A stretch of 64,000 nt of DNA from Bacillus sp. JCM 19058 (GTDB taxonomy: Bacteria > Bacillota > Bacilli > Bacillales_H > Bacillaceae_D). The position numbers and the translations under genes are program-made. Of this stretch, positions 41,557-52,630 are shown in pieces; position 1 is the stretch's first letter, and each line of letters starts with the position of its first letter. Under the pieces are notes generated by a model. That model was not told where the DNA came from, did no database searches, and saw only the letters and a program-made list of their open reading frames with translations. The stretch covers positions 3,356 to 67,355 of the forward strand of contig BAXO01000020.1 of the NCBI GenBank assembly GCA_001310555.1, read 5' to 3'.

Positions 41557-42993
41557 TACGAAACCCCTTTCTCCCCAGCTTTTTTTTCGCAAAACGATTT
41601 TCCTAATGCCGAGTAAATTCATCATCCAGGCACCCCCTAAGTAAACAACCGTTCCAAGACCGACCTGCACGAGTAGCATTAGTAATCCCTGCTCCTCACG
41701 TAACGGCCACAAAACAAGTGCCATCAGTGCGGTGGCGGAAATTACCTTTACAAAATCCTTTGTCGGAAAAGGGAGAGCCTGAATCTGAAAATGGACGAGC
41801 AGCCAGCCAACAATAACTGACAGGACATAAGCAGCGACTGTTGACACCGCTGCACCCTCAAGCCCATATATAGGAATCAGCCAAAGGTTGAGACCAATGT
41901 TTGCAGTAGCAGCGACTGCAACCGGAATAATTTGTGAAAATGTTCGATGCTTTAATTGCAAGACAATATCAATACAATAAATTTTAAACCCTTTTAAAAA
42001 AAAGCGGCAATAGCAATGTAAGGAATTAGCAGCAAGGCGGCGGTTCGGAAATCCTCTCCAAGCAAAAACTGAACGAGATTCTCTGATAACAAAATGAAAC
42101 CAACGACCGCAGGAATACCAATAAAAAAAGATGAGACTCGTATTCTTTTTCACCTCCTCAAAGGATGAGGCGTCCCCCTTTTCTTCCATGGCCTTTACGG
42201 CAAGCGGAAAAGCAGCGAGGTGGACAATCATCATCAACGTATAAATTGTTTGTTCGGTTAAATCATAAGTAGCCGAATAAACTCCCGTATCGCTCTTAGT
42301 CATAAAATAATCAATCATTAAGCGATCAGAATTGTGAATAATGATCGTCATTAAAAAAAGCTAGCGTAAGTGGAAACCCATATCGAAAAAGCTCCGCGAA
42401 CATCTGCCTTTCAAACAATCGGACATTCAGCTTAAATCGCCAGAAACGCCAAGTCGCAACGCCAGCGTAATGCCAAATGCCAAAATCCAGCCCAGCAAGA
42501 GACCGACTTCAGCCAGTCCAGCATAGATCAAGGCTGTGCTCAATACTAAAGTCAACGTCGTTCGACTAAAAGAAAGATAACCATACGTGCGCGGGTTCAA
42601 CTTGGCACGCATTAATGTTAAATTGATCCCGTTCCAGGATTGTGCCCACGAGAGCAGTAAGCATAAAAGTAAATGAAGTAAAGTGAATCCGTCAAGCAGC
42701 CAATTTGCAATCACGCCAACGATTAATGTCGTCAGCGCTAGCCCAAGAAAAGACAGCTTTATAGTCTCGAACAAGGAGGTTTGATCCTGATACTTTGGGT
42801 AAAAGCGAAGCAGGCTCTGTTTAAGCCATTCAAAGACAACAGCATTAATCATTGCTGCAACAGCAAAAACAACTACATAGGTTCCATACTCTTCAGTACT
42901 AAGAAGCCTAGTAAACAGAGCAATGCTAACAAAGCTGATCAAAGCCGGAACCCCATGTGACAACAAATAGGCAAAGGCATGCTTCGATAACAT
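41556..42993 (-). CDS. Polysaccharide flippase, Wzx/TuaB type (five frameshifts)
   Basis: A membrane protein of the polysaccharide transport family (MOP superfamily), about 478 residues with 12 or more helices, that flips lipid-linked repeat units across the membrane. Seen: LSHGVPALISFVSIALFTRL, STEEYGTYVVVFAVA, HNSDRLMIDYFMTKSDTGVY and WLIPIYGLEGAAVSTVAAY. Breaks: one base missing near 42437; A7 at 42353-42359, A7 at 42123-42129 and T8 at 41580-41587 one too long; A8 at 41996-42003 off by one. As written the last run makes it look fused to the next glycosyltransferase, which is an artefact. Confidence 0.83.
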
Positions 42994-43578
42994 AGGCACT
43001 CCTTCTTTTTCTCTATAGTAGAAATCCAATTGTACCAGACCTATTCAAAAAAAGAAAAAAAGCAGCTTCAGATACAATGTTAAATTTGTTAATTTTTAAT
43101 CGATCATTATAAACGTGACATTTACATTCTTTACATATTTCTCCGATGTAAACATCCACTGTCGTTTTATCGAATCCTGAGCGGAAAGCTACTCAATTCG
43201 ACCGTTTCCATTCTTAATCGCCCATTAATAAATAGTCGTCCATGAAAAAAGTCACCTTATGTGAGGAGCTTTCAAGTTTCATTGATTCGCAGTGTTTCAC
43301 CATGCTATAGCCGAGTTTTTTTTCGTTTTCAGCTCTACATTCATCGAGTCGATCAATGAACGTATGAAAGCCTTTATGACACTATTAGTTATTCTCTCTT
43401 TTCTTTCGCCATTCACCGGCCTATTCTTCAAAGTTCGTTCTATTAACTATGTATATTTGGCTGAAGCGCTTGTGATTGATTCAGACACTTTTACATTTCT
43501 CTTCAACTCAAATCATATTTAAAATGCGGTTCTCATATTTTTCTAGTTCTCGTCATTTCATATTGCGGGTCAGCAATC
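42994..43578. other. Intergenic, no gene seen
   Basis: About 585 bases. A hydrophobic plus-strand frame near 43292-43522 lacks a ribosome binding site and conserved look, so I do not call it. The flippase promoter should lie at the left end. Confidence 0.4.
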
Positions 43579-43606
43579 AAAAAAACACCGGCGTGCACCG
43601 GTGTTT
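43579..43606 (-). terminator. Terminator of the initiating sugar transferase gene
   Basis: CACCGG (43586-43591) pairs with CCGGTG (43598-43603), extended by A4/T4; the minus strand then has a T-rich run. It overlaps the last codon of the gene. Confidence 0.85.
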
Positions 43607-45003
43607 TAATTCATGTGTTGTTTACTTTTCAAAAAGCTCACTTTCTTTGGATCGAGAATTTCACTCTTGTCCTCGTTTCCCTCCGCTTGCGATTTGTTTA
43701 AGACAACAATTACGGTTTTTAATAGAAGGACGATATCGAGCCAAATGGAATAATGCCGGATATAATACAGATCGAACTTCAGCTTGCGCTCAGGACTTGT
43801 TGTATAGTATCCAAGCACTTGCGCGTAGCCGGTAATTCCAGGTTTGACTGAGTTTCGATAGTAAAACCACTTATTATCGTTTTGGAACTGCTTTGCAAAA
43901 AAACTCGCGCTCAGGTCGTGGGCCGACTAATGACATATCGCCCTTCAAGACATTAATGAGCTGTGGCAATTCATCGATTCTAGTTTTGCGAATAAATTTA
44001 CCGGTTTTCGTGATACGTTCGTCCATGCTTTTTGCAAGTGTTGGACCGGTTTTCGCTTCAGCGTCAACGATCATTGAACGGAATTTCAATATTTTGAACG
44101 TCTTTTGTCCTTTGCCGATTCGTTCCTGCTTGAAGAAAATCGGACCGCGATCCTCAAGCTTAATAGCTATTGCTGCAACGAGCATGACTGGCATCGTAAT
44201 TAGAAGTAATACGGCTGATACGGCAAGATCAAGGAGACGCTTAAAAAGAATTTGTCCGTTTGTCAACGTGAACGGCTTAACCTGCATAACCATCGTATCA
44301 CCGAGTGTAGTGACTGATGTCTTCATAACAAACAGTTCATTTGTGTTCGGTATCATGAAAGCCTGCTTGCTTTGCTTCATCGCATAATACAAAATGTCAT
44401 TTTTCTTTTTTTTCATTCATGCTTGACCCGATAAAAATATAACTATAGGGCGCAATTAGCGTTTTCATCTCTTTCAAACTGATATCCATTTTTAACCAAG
44501 AAACGCCCTCTTTGCTCGTCATCTTAGAATTTAGCATATTTTCTTTTATCAGATGAAATTCCTCTTCATCACCGATAAAGACAGCCTTACTCTCTAGCTT
44601 TCGTTGACTTAACTTCATATATAAGCTTTTCCAGCCAAACATCGCAACAAGCATAAAGACATGAGACATTAAAATAACAGACCGAGGTAAGGCAAATTCA
44701 CGCAAAATAAACGATGCTGCTGTCGTAAAAATTAGCAACGAGCCTACTGTAACGAGAAGCTTTCGAATCAAGTCAAAATAATCGCGCTGAACGAGGCGAT
44801 CAAGCTCAAACACATATAGTAAAAAGACGCCGATTAACAGCACCCAGGGAATCAAGGCTACAAATGAGTCAATATTGCGATCCTGAATCACACGATAATT
44901 AGACGCAATTGTAAACGCGGCTCCATAAGAAAGCAGCACTATGAATATATCAACCAATATAATAAAAAAAACGCGATGTGCGCTCCGGAAATATATTTGG
45001 CAT
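43606..45003 (-). CDS. Polyprenyl-phosphate sugar-1-phosphate transferase, WbaP/TuaA-like (three frameshifts)
   Basis: The initiating enzyme of a capsule or teichuronic-type polymer. An N-terminal four-helix membrane part and a Rossmann-like middle (AVFIGDEEEF) precede the catalytic bacterial sugar transferase domain: KRLLDLAVSAVLLLITMPVM, GPIFFKQERIGKGQKTFKI, KFRSMIVDAE, DELPQLINVLKGDMSLVGPR and RNSVKPGITGYAQV. A7 at 43897-43903, T8 at 44406-44413 and A8 at 44964-44971 are each one too long. Corrected length is about 464 residues. TuaA itself is shorter and lacks the N-terminal part. The sugar cannot be read from sequence. Confidence 0.88.
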
Positions 45004-45109
45004 AGTAAAAACCCCTAGTCTAATATTAGTCTAAGGGTATTTTAACATATAATTAACATAAACTATAGAGAATCTTTATATTTAATAAATTTTACAGAGA
45101 CTTTCATAA

Positions 45110-45507
45110 TTATCCGTTGGCAGCTTTATTTAATTCTCGTTTAATTTTGGTTGTGGAAATACCAGCAGTTCTTGGCAAATAGACGACTTCGCAGTGCTCC
45201 TTCAGAAAGTCAAATTCTCCTTCCCAATCATCGCCCATCACAAAAACATCAATACCATGATCAATCACATCAGACACTTTCTGCTCCCAGTTTTCCTCAG
45301 GGATGACTTCGTCCACATAACGGATCGCTTCCAAAATCATTTTCCGGTTTTCAAAACTATGAAAAGCTTTTTTATTTTTATATCATTAAATTCATCCGTC
45401 GAAATCGCGACGATTAAATAATCGCCTAACTCCTTAGCACGCTTCAATATATTAATATGACCCCAATGCAACAAGTCAAACGTACCGTAAGTGATTACCT
45501 TTTTCAC
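45110..45507 (-). CDS. tagD: Glycerol-3-phosphate cytidylyltransferase TagD (one frameshift)
   Basis: Makes CDP-glycerol from CTP and sn-glycerol-3-phosphate for poly(glycerol phosphate) teichoic acid. HxGH motif [14 protein letters not shown] near the start, [15 protein letters not shown] in the middle and the C-terminal signature [14 protein letters not shown]. One A is missing near 45370 ([11 protein letters not shown] segment). Restored length is 132 residues, close to 129 in B. subtilis. The start is GTG behind AGGGGG. Confidence 0.95.
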
Positions 45508-45645
45508 TTCTGTACCCCCTATCCTAGCTGACACACGCTGATTTATTAACCGATTGTTAAGCCACTGTTAATATCAAGTACAAATTATAACATAAACAAT
45601 GTCAAAAATCAGTATGATGTGAAAGAATCCAAGATATCCCACGAT

Positions 45646-46402
45646 TCAAATCGATTTTAATGTGATATATAGCCTTGCAATTACCTTTGCGATAAGCACG
45701 CTTAAAAAGAGTAAGAGATACGTTGGTATTATCTTTATATTTGTCAGCCACTCAAGCCATACAAGCATAAACAAAGTGACATAAAAGCCCGGTAAACCAA
45801 GTGCAAATCCAATAAACGCAAAGAAATTTGAACTTGACCGTATCCGATTAACTGGATCCTGCTCTCTACCTTTCAGCTGTGTTATTTGAAACGACAATGG
45901 AACAAGCAATGCCATAATAATGAACACTACAAAAGTATAGGCGAAAAACACTTCCCACAACTCAAGCTTCAGCCGTCCTGTCAGTTGTAAAAACGTTAAT
46001 AAAAATGAGAGAAAAACAGGCAACGTTGCTGCCTGAATCAACAGATCAATAAAATACCCTTTTTTTCGATGTATTCTTCGTAATTCTGGCGATTTCGCCA
46101 TCGACACAATCGAATAAATAGCCCAGATTATAAGCAAAAAAAAGCGAGTACAAAGGATACAGGCGTTGAAATTAGCATCAACAATCCAGAGCGAGAATAG
46201 CCACTAGACTCAACCAACTGACAACATTAGGAGTCAATCCAATTTTAATAAACAGCAGGGTGACATAAATAGACAGTCTGCGCAGCACAAACCATGACCA
46301 CAAATCCTCTTTTGCGCTATACTCCTGCGATTGTTCTCGATAAGCGATAATTGCTTTCGAATCAAAAATTGTTTTTGGCAGCTTTCCCATTTGTGATTTC
46401 AT
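45646..46402 (-). CDS. CDP-alcohol phosphatidyltransferase-like membrane protein, catalytic motif not visible (two frameshifts)
   Basis: The N-terminus (SKAIIAYREQSQEYSAKED, LWSWFVLRRLSIYVT, KIGLTPNVVSWLSL) matches membrane CDP-alcohol phosphatidyltransferases found in teichoic acid loci. The diagnostic DG-x2-AR-x8-G-x3-D-x3-D motif should follow at about residue 90, but the sequence there reads IYSIVSMAKSPELRR... with GYFIDLLIQA after it. The breaks near 46190 and at A8 46136-46143 lie just before this point, so a sequence error could matter, yet the other frames do not supply the motif either. About 252 residues, five or six helices. Possibly an inactive or divergent enzyme. It starts 3 bases after tagB-like gene's end. 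Confidence 0.6.
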
Positions 46403-46404
46403 TG

Positions 46405-47607
46405 CTAACCCCTGTCTTTCCTATTTATACTCGTTCCCCAAATAGCCTCTATGACCTCTTGCTTGCTTGTCCATCTTCCAGATAACAAAACCTTTGAATA
46501 AATTCTTGGTTAATTTGTATGTCTTCGTTTAAGGCTTGGATCGCTCCAATTACGTCTTCTGTCGTTCGTACGGCTGCTCCAGGAGCTTCTTTTTCTATAT
46601 CGAAATAAAACCCTCTAAGCTTCTCTCGGTAAGTTTCTATATCATACGTAAAGAAGACCATTGGTCGATTTAAAATCGCATAATCAAAGAACACGGAGGA
46701 ATAGTCTGTAATTAACACATCTGAAACTAAATAGAGACTATTTATGTCTTGAAACTTAGAAAAGTCAAAAGCGAACCCCTGAAACAAACTTAAATCTAAG
46801 GTATCTGATATAAATGAATGCATTCTTAGCAAAAGAATATACTCCTGCCCAAGCTTTTCCCTCATTTTATTAAGATCAAGATTTAAATTCATTTTATATT
46901 TCCCTGCTTGATGGTATTCATTATCTCTCCACGTCGGAGCGTAGAGAATAATTTTTTTTATCCTGAGGTAATTTCAATTCTTTCTTTATTTCGCTAATCA
47001 CTTCAGGACAATTTTTATTTATTAAAGCGTCATTTCGTGGATATCCAGATTCTATTACTTCTTTATTGAAGTGAAACGCCCGTCTAAATATTTCCGTTGA
47101 ATACCGGTTTGGTGAGATTAAATAATCCCACTGGCTCGACTCACGATGAAAGTTTCTAATATAATTGTCTCTTGTCGTTCCAGGCATATGGACCTCCTCC
47201 ATATCAGCAACTAATCGCTTTAGAGGAGTACCGTGCCATGTTTGTATATATGTAGTATGACTTGGTTTTCTTACCCACGAAGGCATTCGACTATTCGTTA
47301 CCCAATAGTTGGCTCGAGCAACTACAAAGAACCATTGAAATGAAAGGCGCTTCACATATGGAACGCGTTCTTTCTCAAACAAAGGAATAACGTTTTGATT
47401 CGCGCTCCAAATTAACTGATAGCCATTCTCGTGCCCTAATAAGTATTCATAAATCGCCCTTGGATTACAGCTATACTGCTTACCTGAAAAACTTTCAAAA
47501 ACAATCAAATTTCTTTTAACAGGCATGATCGACAATAACATAAATACGAGCTTCAACATGCGTCGAATAAATGAAGCTTTTTTGATTTTAGCAATAATTG
47601 TAAGCAT
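46405..47607 (-). CDS. CDP-glycerol glycerophosphotransferase, TagB/TagF family (two frameshifts)
   Basis: A peripheral membrane enzyme that adds glycerol phosphate from CDP-glycerol to the lipid-linked teichoic acid. Typical blocks: NLIVFESFSGKQYSCNPRAI, TYIQTWHGTPLKRLVADM (catalytic His), LYAPTWRDNEYH and VSDVLITDYSSVFFDYA. The T8 run at 46932-46939 is one too long and one base is missing near 46468. Corrected length is about 400 residues. ATG at 47607 is taken because of AAAGGTG upstream. Whether it is a primase (TagB) or a polymerase (TagF) cannot be told; its length fits a single-domain enzyme. Confidence 0.88.
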
Positions 47608-47628
47608 CAATTTACACCTTTTGAAGAC

Positions 47629-49773
47629 TTAGATTTTAAAAACATGTTCAACGATCCGTTTTGCGGCGTTTCCATCCTCAAGTGCACAGAATCGCTCATT
47701 AAACTTCATAAACCTTTGCTTATAATTTTCACTTAATTGATCAATCGATTCTATCGCTGCAATAACCTCGTCCGATTCCTTAAGCAACGGACCAGGTGCA
47801 AGATGTTCGAAATCAAAATAAAAGCCTCTAAGCATATCACGATAATTTTCAATATCGTACGTGAAAAACAAAATTGGGCGATGAAGGTTTGCATAATCAA
47901 AGAAAACGGACGAATAGTCAGTAATAAGAACATCAGAGACTAAATAGAGCTCAGAGATATCGTCATACGAAGACAGATTATAAGCAAAATCCTCTACTCC
48001 CTCTAAGTTTATGGAATCAGCAATTAAATAATGTAGGCGCAAAATTAAAACATAATCTTCCCTTAGCTTGCTCTTCATTTGTTTAAGATCTAGCTTCAGA
48101 TTAAATTTGTACTTTCCTTTTTTTATGGTATTCATTATCTCTCCATGTTGGAGCATACAATAGAACCTTTTTTATTAGGAGGTAGTCCTATTTTTTTTCT
48201 TTTATAGCTGCGATATCACTTGGATTATTTTTCTTGTAGAGAATATCATTTCTCGGATAACCGACATCAAGAATTTTCCCATTAAATTTGAAAGCTCTCG
48301 CAAAAATCTCAGATGAATAGTCATTTGAAGACACGAGATAGTTCCATTTTTGTGATTCGTTATAAAAGTTTCGTTTATATTTTTCTGTTGTCGTTCCAGG
48401 CATTCTAATTTCCTTTATATCAGCTGCCAATTTTTTCAACGGAGTACCATGCCACGTCTGCAAATACACTGTTTCAGGACGCTTCTTGATATAATTAGGC
48501 ATCCTCGCATTAATCACCCAATATTTCGATGTGGCGAGATAGTAATAATAGGCTAAGCTTAATCGCTTGACTACTTTTGCCTGCCCGGGTACCTCTTTAT
48601 TCCCGTCTGACAAAACCCAGATACAATCGTAAAGGGATTTTTCCTTTTGTAGTTCCTCATAAATCGCTTTTGGATTATCAGAATAACTTTTCCCACTGAA
48701 GCTTTCAAATACAACTCTATTTTCTTTTAATGGTAAAGATAGGAAAATCCCTTTATAAATTTCCCTGTAAAGTTGTTTTTTTTCCTTTGATTGCATTTCT
48801 AAATCTCCTATATAAATGACGGAGCACTACTATATTATATAATTGGTTTTCTTTTCCTTTATTTAAAGCCTTTAATTCTCGCTTAGTTAAAAAAACCACA
48901 TTTTTTAATACTCAGTGGTTGAAGCCTTCTACTACAGTCCCGTATATCGTTAAACCATTTCGATAGTAACACTCTATCCCGAAGGATTTCTGAGCTGATA
49001 ACTTTGTAATAGTATTTAACAAATAAATCGTCTAAATATATTATAACTTCCATATCTAAATCATATTCAGTCCGTAATATCTGTTGGCAGAGCAAGAAAT
49101 CAGGAACCTTCTGCTTTCTAGGTAAAAGTCTTAACCTAGGCTGTTCGATTGGGTCATAGCACTCCCCCCTAATGTAAAGAGGCATTCTGATAGAAAGTAC
49201 CTTTTTGGCCCGCTGAATTCCTGGGATTAAGAAGGTAAGATCAGGGTAAATTTTGACTCTTTCGTCAAAACGTAAAGCATTTTCTTTGACAAAATTTGCT
49301 CTCCATATCGTATTCGTAACAGATAGCCTCCGAAAAGCCTTGACTCTCTCACTTGCTTTATATTCGTACGAATGAAATTCCTCAGGATAGTCATTAAGCA
49401 CATTAGTTTTTGGATTAGAAATAGTCCCTATCAAAACCTCCTCATTTCCAATTGTTTTCAATAATATATCAATGGTGACTGGCGATATATAGTCATCGGC
49501 ATCTACAAAATAAAGATACTCTCCCTCTGCATGATTGATTCCATGGTTTCGGGCAGCTGATACACCTTTATTTTCCTGGAAATGAAACGTTTTTATATTT
49601 TCAAAATGATGAGTAAGGCGTTCAATAATCGCTTTACTATTATCAGTTGATCCGTCATTTACTATTACGAGTTCATAGTCTCGAAAGGTTTGCTTTTGAA
49701 TTGAGAGTATGCATCGTTCTAAATAGTCTTCCTTATTAAAGACAGGAAGAATTACACTTACCTTTACCATCAT
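47629..49773 (-). CDS. Bifunctional GT2 / CDP-glycerol glycerophosphotransferase (five frameshifts)
   Basis: As written this looks like two genes (49773-48883 and 48796-47629). Removing one base from the A7 run 48886-48892 and one from the T8 run 48776-48783 opens a single frame through a basic linker (LTKRELKALNKGKE...). The fused product, about 713 residues, has an N-terminal GT2 domain (SVILPVFNKEDYLERCILS, FVDADDYI) and a C-terminal TagF-like domain (VVFESFSGKSYSDNPKAIYE, YLQTWHGTPLKKLAADI, LITDYSSVFFDYA). Further run errors lie at 48191-48198, about 48163 and 48123-48129. Such fusions are known in Firmicute surface loci. It is two genes if those runs are right. Confidence 0.75.
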
Positions 49774-49808
49774 AACCTCCTAAAGAACCCCCAATAAAAA
49801 GTATTATT

Positions 49809-50528
49809 TTACATTTTCTCGTACTGAGCGATCATTTCCTTAATCCCGCCTACTGCATGAACTTCCCCTTTTTTTAAAATGATAGCTTTATCACAAATTT
49901 TTTTTAGAGGCTTTAATTGGTGTGAGACAATAATGATTGTTTTCCCTTGTTTTTTCAGCTCTAACATTTTCTCATAGCACTTTTCTTTAAAATCCTTATC
50001 TCCAACAGCTAGTACTTCGTCAACAAGGATAATGTCCGTCTCAATATGGACAGCAATTGAAAAGCCAAGTCTTGCCTTCATCCCAGAGGAGTAAAACTTA
50101 ACTGGCATATGAATGTACTCTTCTAATTCAGCAAATTTAACAATATATGGAAGAAGCGTATTAATCTTATCTTTCTTCAGCCCATAGATCGCACAGTTCA
50201 ATTTAATATTTTCTTGTCCGGACAAATCCCTGCTTAAGCCGGCACTTAACTCAATAAGTGGCATGATCGTCCCACCTAGTTTAATCTGCCCTTTATCAGG
50301 GAAAATTACTCCTGAAATCACTTTAAACAAGGTGCTCTTCCCTGCTCCGTTTTTTCCGATAATCGCATATGCTTCCCCTTTTTTTATTGAAAACGAGACG
50401 TTATTTAAAGCAACGTACTCCTCATTCAGTTTCTCTTTTCGGAAGATGGAAAGCAATTTGCCCTTAAGTGTTTTATCATACGGCTTTTTAAATATTTTAA
50501 ATACATCCTTAACCTCAATTGCGTTCAA
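49809..50528 (-). CDS. Polysaccharide/teichoic acid ABC exporter ATPase (second copy)
   Basis: An intact 239-residue ATPase of the TagH/KpsT/Wzt type. Walker A IIGKNGAGKSTLFKVI (about 57), signature-region YSSGMKARLGFSIAVH, Walker B ILVDEVLAVGDKDF and switch IVSHQLKPL. It lacks the C-terminal membrane helix and extracellular domain of the other TagH in this window. The first codon is 2 bases past the permease stop. With the next gene it forms a second exporter. Confidence 0.92.
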   Translation of the reverse strand: MNAIEVKDVFKIFKKPYDKTLKGKLLSIFRKEKLNEEYVALNNVSFSIKKGEAYAIIGKNGAGKSTLFKVISGVIFPDKGQIKLGGTIMPLIELSAGLSRDLSGQENIKLNCAIYGLKKDKINTLLPYIVKFAELEEYIHMPVKFYSSGMKARLGFSIAVHIETDIILVDEVLAVGDKDFKEKCYEKMLELKKQGKTIIIVSHQLKPLKKICDKAIILKKGEVHAVGGIKEMIAQYEKM

Positions 50529-50529
50529 G

Positions 50530-51297
50530 TTAAATCACTTCCCCCATTCTCCTGGTCAGCCTTCTGAATATCATCCAACTAACTACAAAAAACACGAACG
50601 TAAATGCTATGCAATACAAAATATAATTGAGCTGCACTAGCTCCCCACCATAAAATACATAATGGTATAGTGAGATGATTGTAGCCATTGGATTTAGCAT
50701 ATACAAATTGACAAATTTCTCAGGGATCTCTGATATTGGGTAAATGATTGGCGACAAATACATCCAGCCACGAATCCCGAGTCCACTTATAAATTCCACA
50801 TCCCGGAAATATACATTCACACCCGCCAATAATAAAACGATACTAAACACTAAGAAAAATTGTAAAACGATCGCTAACGGCAAAAAGAGAATCCCCGTCA
50901 GTTGAAACTCGACATTTAAATAAATGGCGTAAGCTGCTACAAGCAACAATGAAACTCCCAGGTTCACTAGGTTCGTTAAGACTATCGTCAATGGAAACAG
51001 CTGCCTAGGAAAGTACACCTTTTTTATTAATGATGAATTCAATGTTAACGATTTAGTTCCTCGTATAATTGAATTATTCACAAACATCCATGGAATCAGA
51101 CCTGAAAGCAAGAATAACGAGTAATTTTCAATGTTAAACCTCATAATAAATGAAAACACAATAGTATATATGAGCATTAGCCCTAAAGGCTCCAACAACG
51201 ACCATAAATATCCAAAAATTGTATTACGATATTTAATTTTTAATTCCTTTCTTACTAAAAAAGATAGGAGCTCCCGATATTTTAATATTTCCAGCAT
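50530..51297 (-). CDS. Polysaccharide ABC exporter permease (second copy)
   Basis: An intact 255-residue ABC-2 type permease with six helices. The amphipathic N-terminus RELLSFLVRKELKIKYRNTI and FGYLWSLLEPLGLMLIYTIV are typical of TagG/Wzm/KpsM proteins; SPIIYPISEIPEKFVNLYML is the conserved late block. It is paired with the ATPase immediately downstream. Confidence 0.92.
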   Translation of the reverse strand: MLEILKYRELLSFLVRKELKIKYRNTIFGYLWSLLEPLGLMLIYTIVFSFIMRFNIENYSLFLLSGLIPWMFVNNSIIRGTKSLTLNSSLIKKVYFPRQLFPLTIVLTNLVNLGVSLLLVAAYAIYLNVEFQLTGILFLPLAIVLQFFLVFSIVLLLAGVNVYFRDVEFISGLGIRGWMYLSPIIYPISEIPEKFVNLYMLNPMATIISLYHYVFYGGELVQLNYILYCIAFTFVFFVVSWMIFRRLTRRMGEVI

Positions 51298-51351
51298 TTC
51301 ATCTCAACCTTACTTGTTAGAATAGTTTATTTTGCTTAGCTTCTCCAATAT

Positions 51352-52353
51352 TTACTTGTAAAAAAAAGCTAGAAATGAACCGAGTCCCCTAAAAAAAGTG
51401 CATGCAAAAGAAAGTGAACATACACGGCACAAGGTATCGGAATCCTTTACTTAAGGCTAGCTTTAGACTAAAGGCTCCATTCAACACAACATACGCTATA
51501 CCAACAGGGAAAGCGCAACTAAAAAAAACAAATGGTAAAAGGACGCTAAGATTAAAAAGAGCCCCAAAACAACTGAATACAGTGGCACCTTTTTGAACGC
51601 ACTTAAAGCCCCTGGTGCTTTGCGATCAGCAATCATTGACCACATACCATCACCTAGCGATTTATCGATTAATCCTTTTAGCGAATCGCGTACAAAGTAA
51701 GTTGTTTTGATCGACGTCGTTAAATAAAATTGACCTCCTGCATCCCGTACCCGTTGATGCAACTCAATATCCTCATTTCGTTTTAAGTCTTCATTAAATA
51801 AACCGACCTCATTAAAAAGACTCCGCTTATAAGCACCGTATGGAACCGTATCGACAAACCCTTCCCATTCCTGATTTAAGATGCGAAACATGGAACGCCC
51901 AACACCAAAAGGATGGGAATAAATATATTCATTGATCTCACCTTGAAATCCGTCGCCTTTCGAAATGACAATTCCCCCGACGCAGGCAGCCTCAGGGCAC
52001 GTTTTTATTGCCTTCCAATACGTGCCAAAAGGTCAGCGGTTATCTCTGTATGGCCATCGATCCTTAACACATACATACCTTTAGCAGCTTTAATTCCAAT
52101 ATTCCAGCCTACTGGTAACGTCTCCTTTTTATTTTCGAACAGTTGTATTTGAGCATTATGCTCGTTCTGATAGCTTTCTACAACTGAAAGCGTTCGATCG
52201 GATGAGCGACCATCAACCACAATTATTTCATATTGATCACTAGGAAAATCCTGATTTAGTAGCCGCTCTAATAAGCGTCCGATATATTTCTCCTCATTTT
52301 TAATGACGAGCAGAACCGAAAAAAATTAAGGATTTCATATTATTTACAATCAT
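51352..52353 (-). CDS. Glycosyltransferase family 2, ExoA-like (four frameshifts)
   Basis: A membrane-associated GT2 like ExoA of succinoglycan synthesis. IFSVLLVIKNEEKYIGRLLE, VVDGRSSDRTLSVVE, NIGIKAAKGMYVLRIDGHTE (DxD-type site), VDTVPYGAYKRSLFNEVGLF and RNEDIELHQRVRDAGG (ED acid) are visible, followed by C-terminal membrane helices ending LAFFYK. Breaks: A7 spanning 52319-52325 and A7 at 51391-51397 one too long, one A missing near 52011, and A8 at 51521-51528 off by one. About 333 residues. The ATG at 52353 has weak GGTG upstream. Sugar unknown. Confidence 0.78.
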
Positions 52354-52578
52354 TTAATATTCACCACAATTTAACAGCATAGCTGCCTGTAATTGGTCTG
52401 TTTTAAGTTAGAGCTTAATTAATAGTAACCCATTATAAATGTGATGTAAATAGCATCAAAAACAATCAAAAGCTGATATAACAATACTTCCAATTATTGA
52501 CGAAACAGACCTTATCCTGCTATATAGCTGCCTAAATTACTATTTTTCTATTTTCTACTTAACAAAGCAATGACTCTT

Positions 52579-52620
52579 GAAAAAAAGACTTGTCCTTTAA
52601 ATTAACCGGACAAGTCTCTT
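52579..52620 (-). terminator. Terminator of the glucosaminidase gene
   Basis: AGACTTGTCC (52586-52595) pairs with GGACAAGTCT (52608-52617), followed on the minus strand by T6-T7. It lies about 10 bases past the stop codon. Confidence 0.92.
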
Positions 52621-52630
52621 AGATTAGCAG

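Noticed and set aside
41131..42351. A single frame that fuses the flippase to the next glycosyltransferase.
   Set aside because: The fusion depends on the T8 run at 41580-41587. With seven bases the flippase stops at TAATG, exactly overlapping a glycosyltransferase ATG that has its own ribosome binding site. The split form fits both families.
43292..43522. A hydrophobic plus-strand frame that could be a small membrane protein.
   Set aside because: No ribosome binding site, no promoter, and the composition fits random AT-rich spacer.
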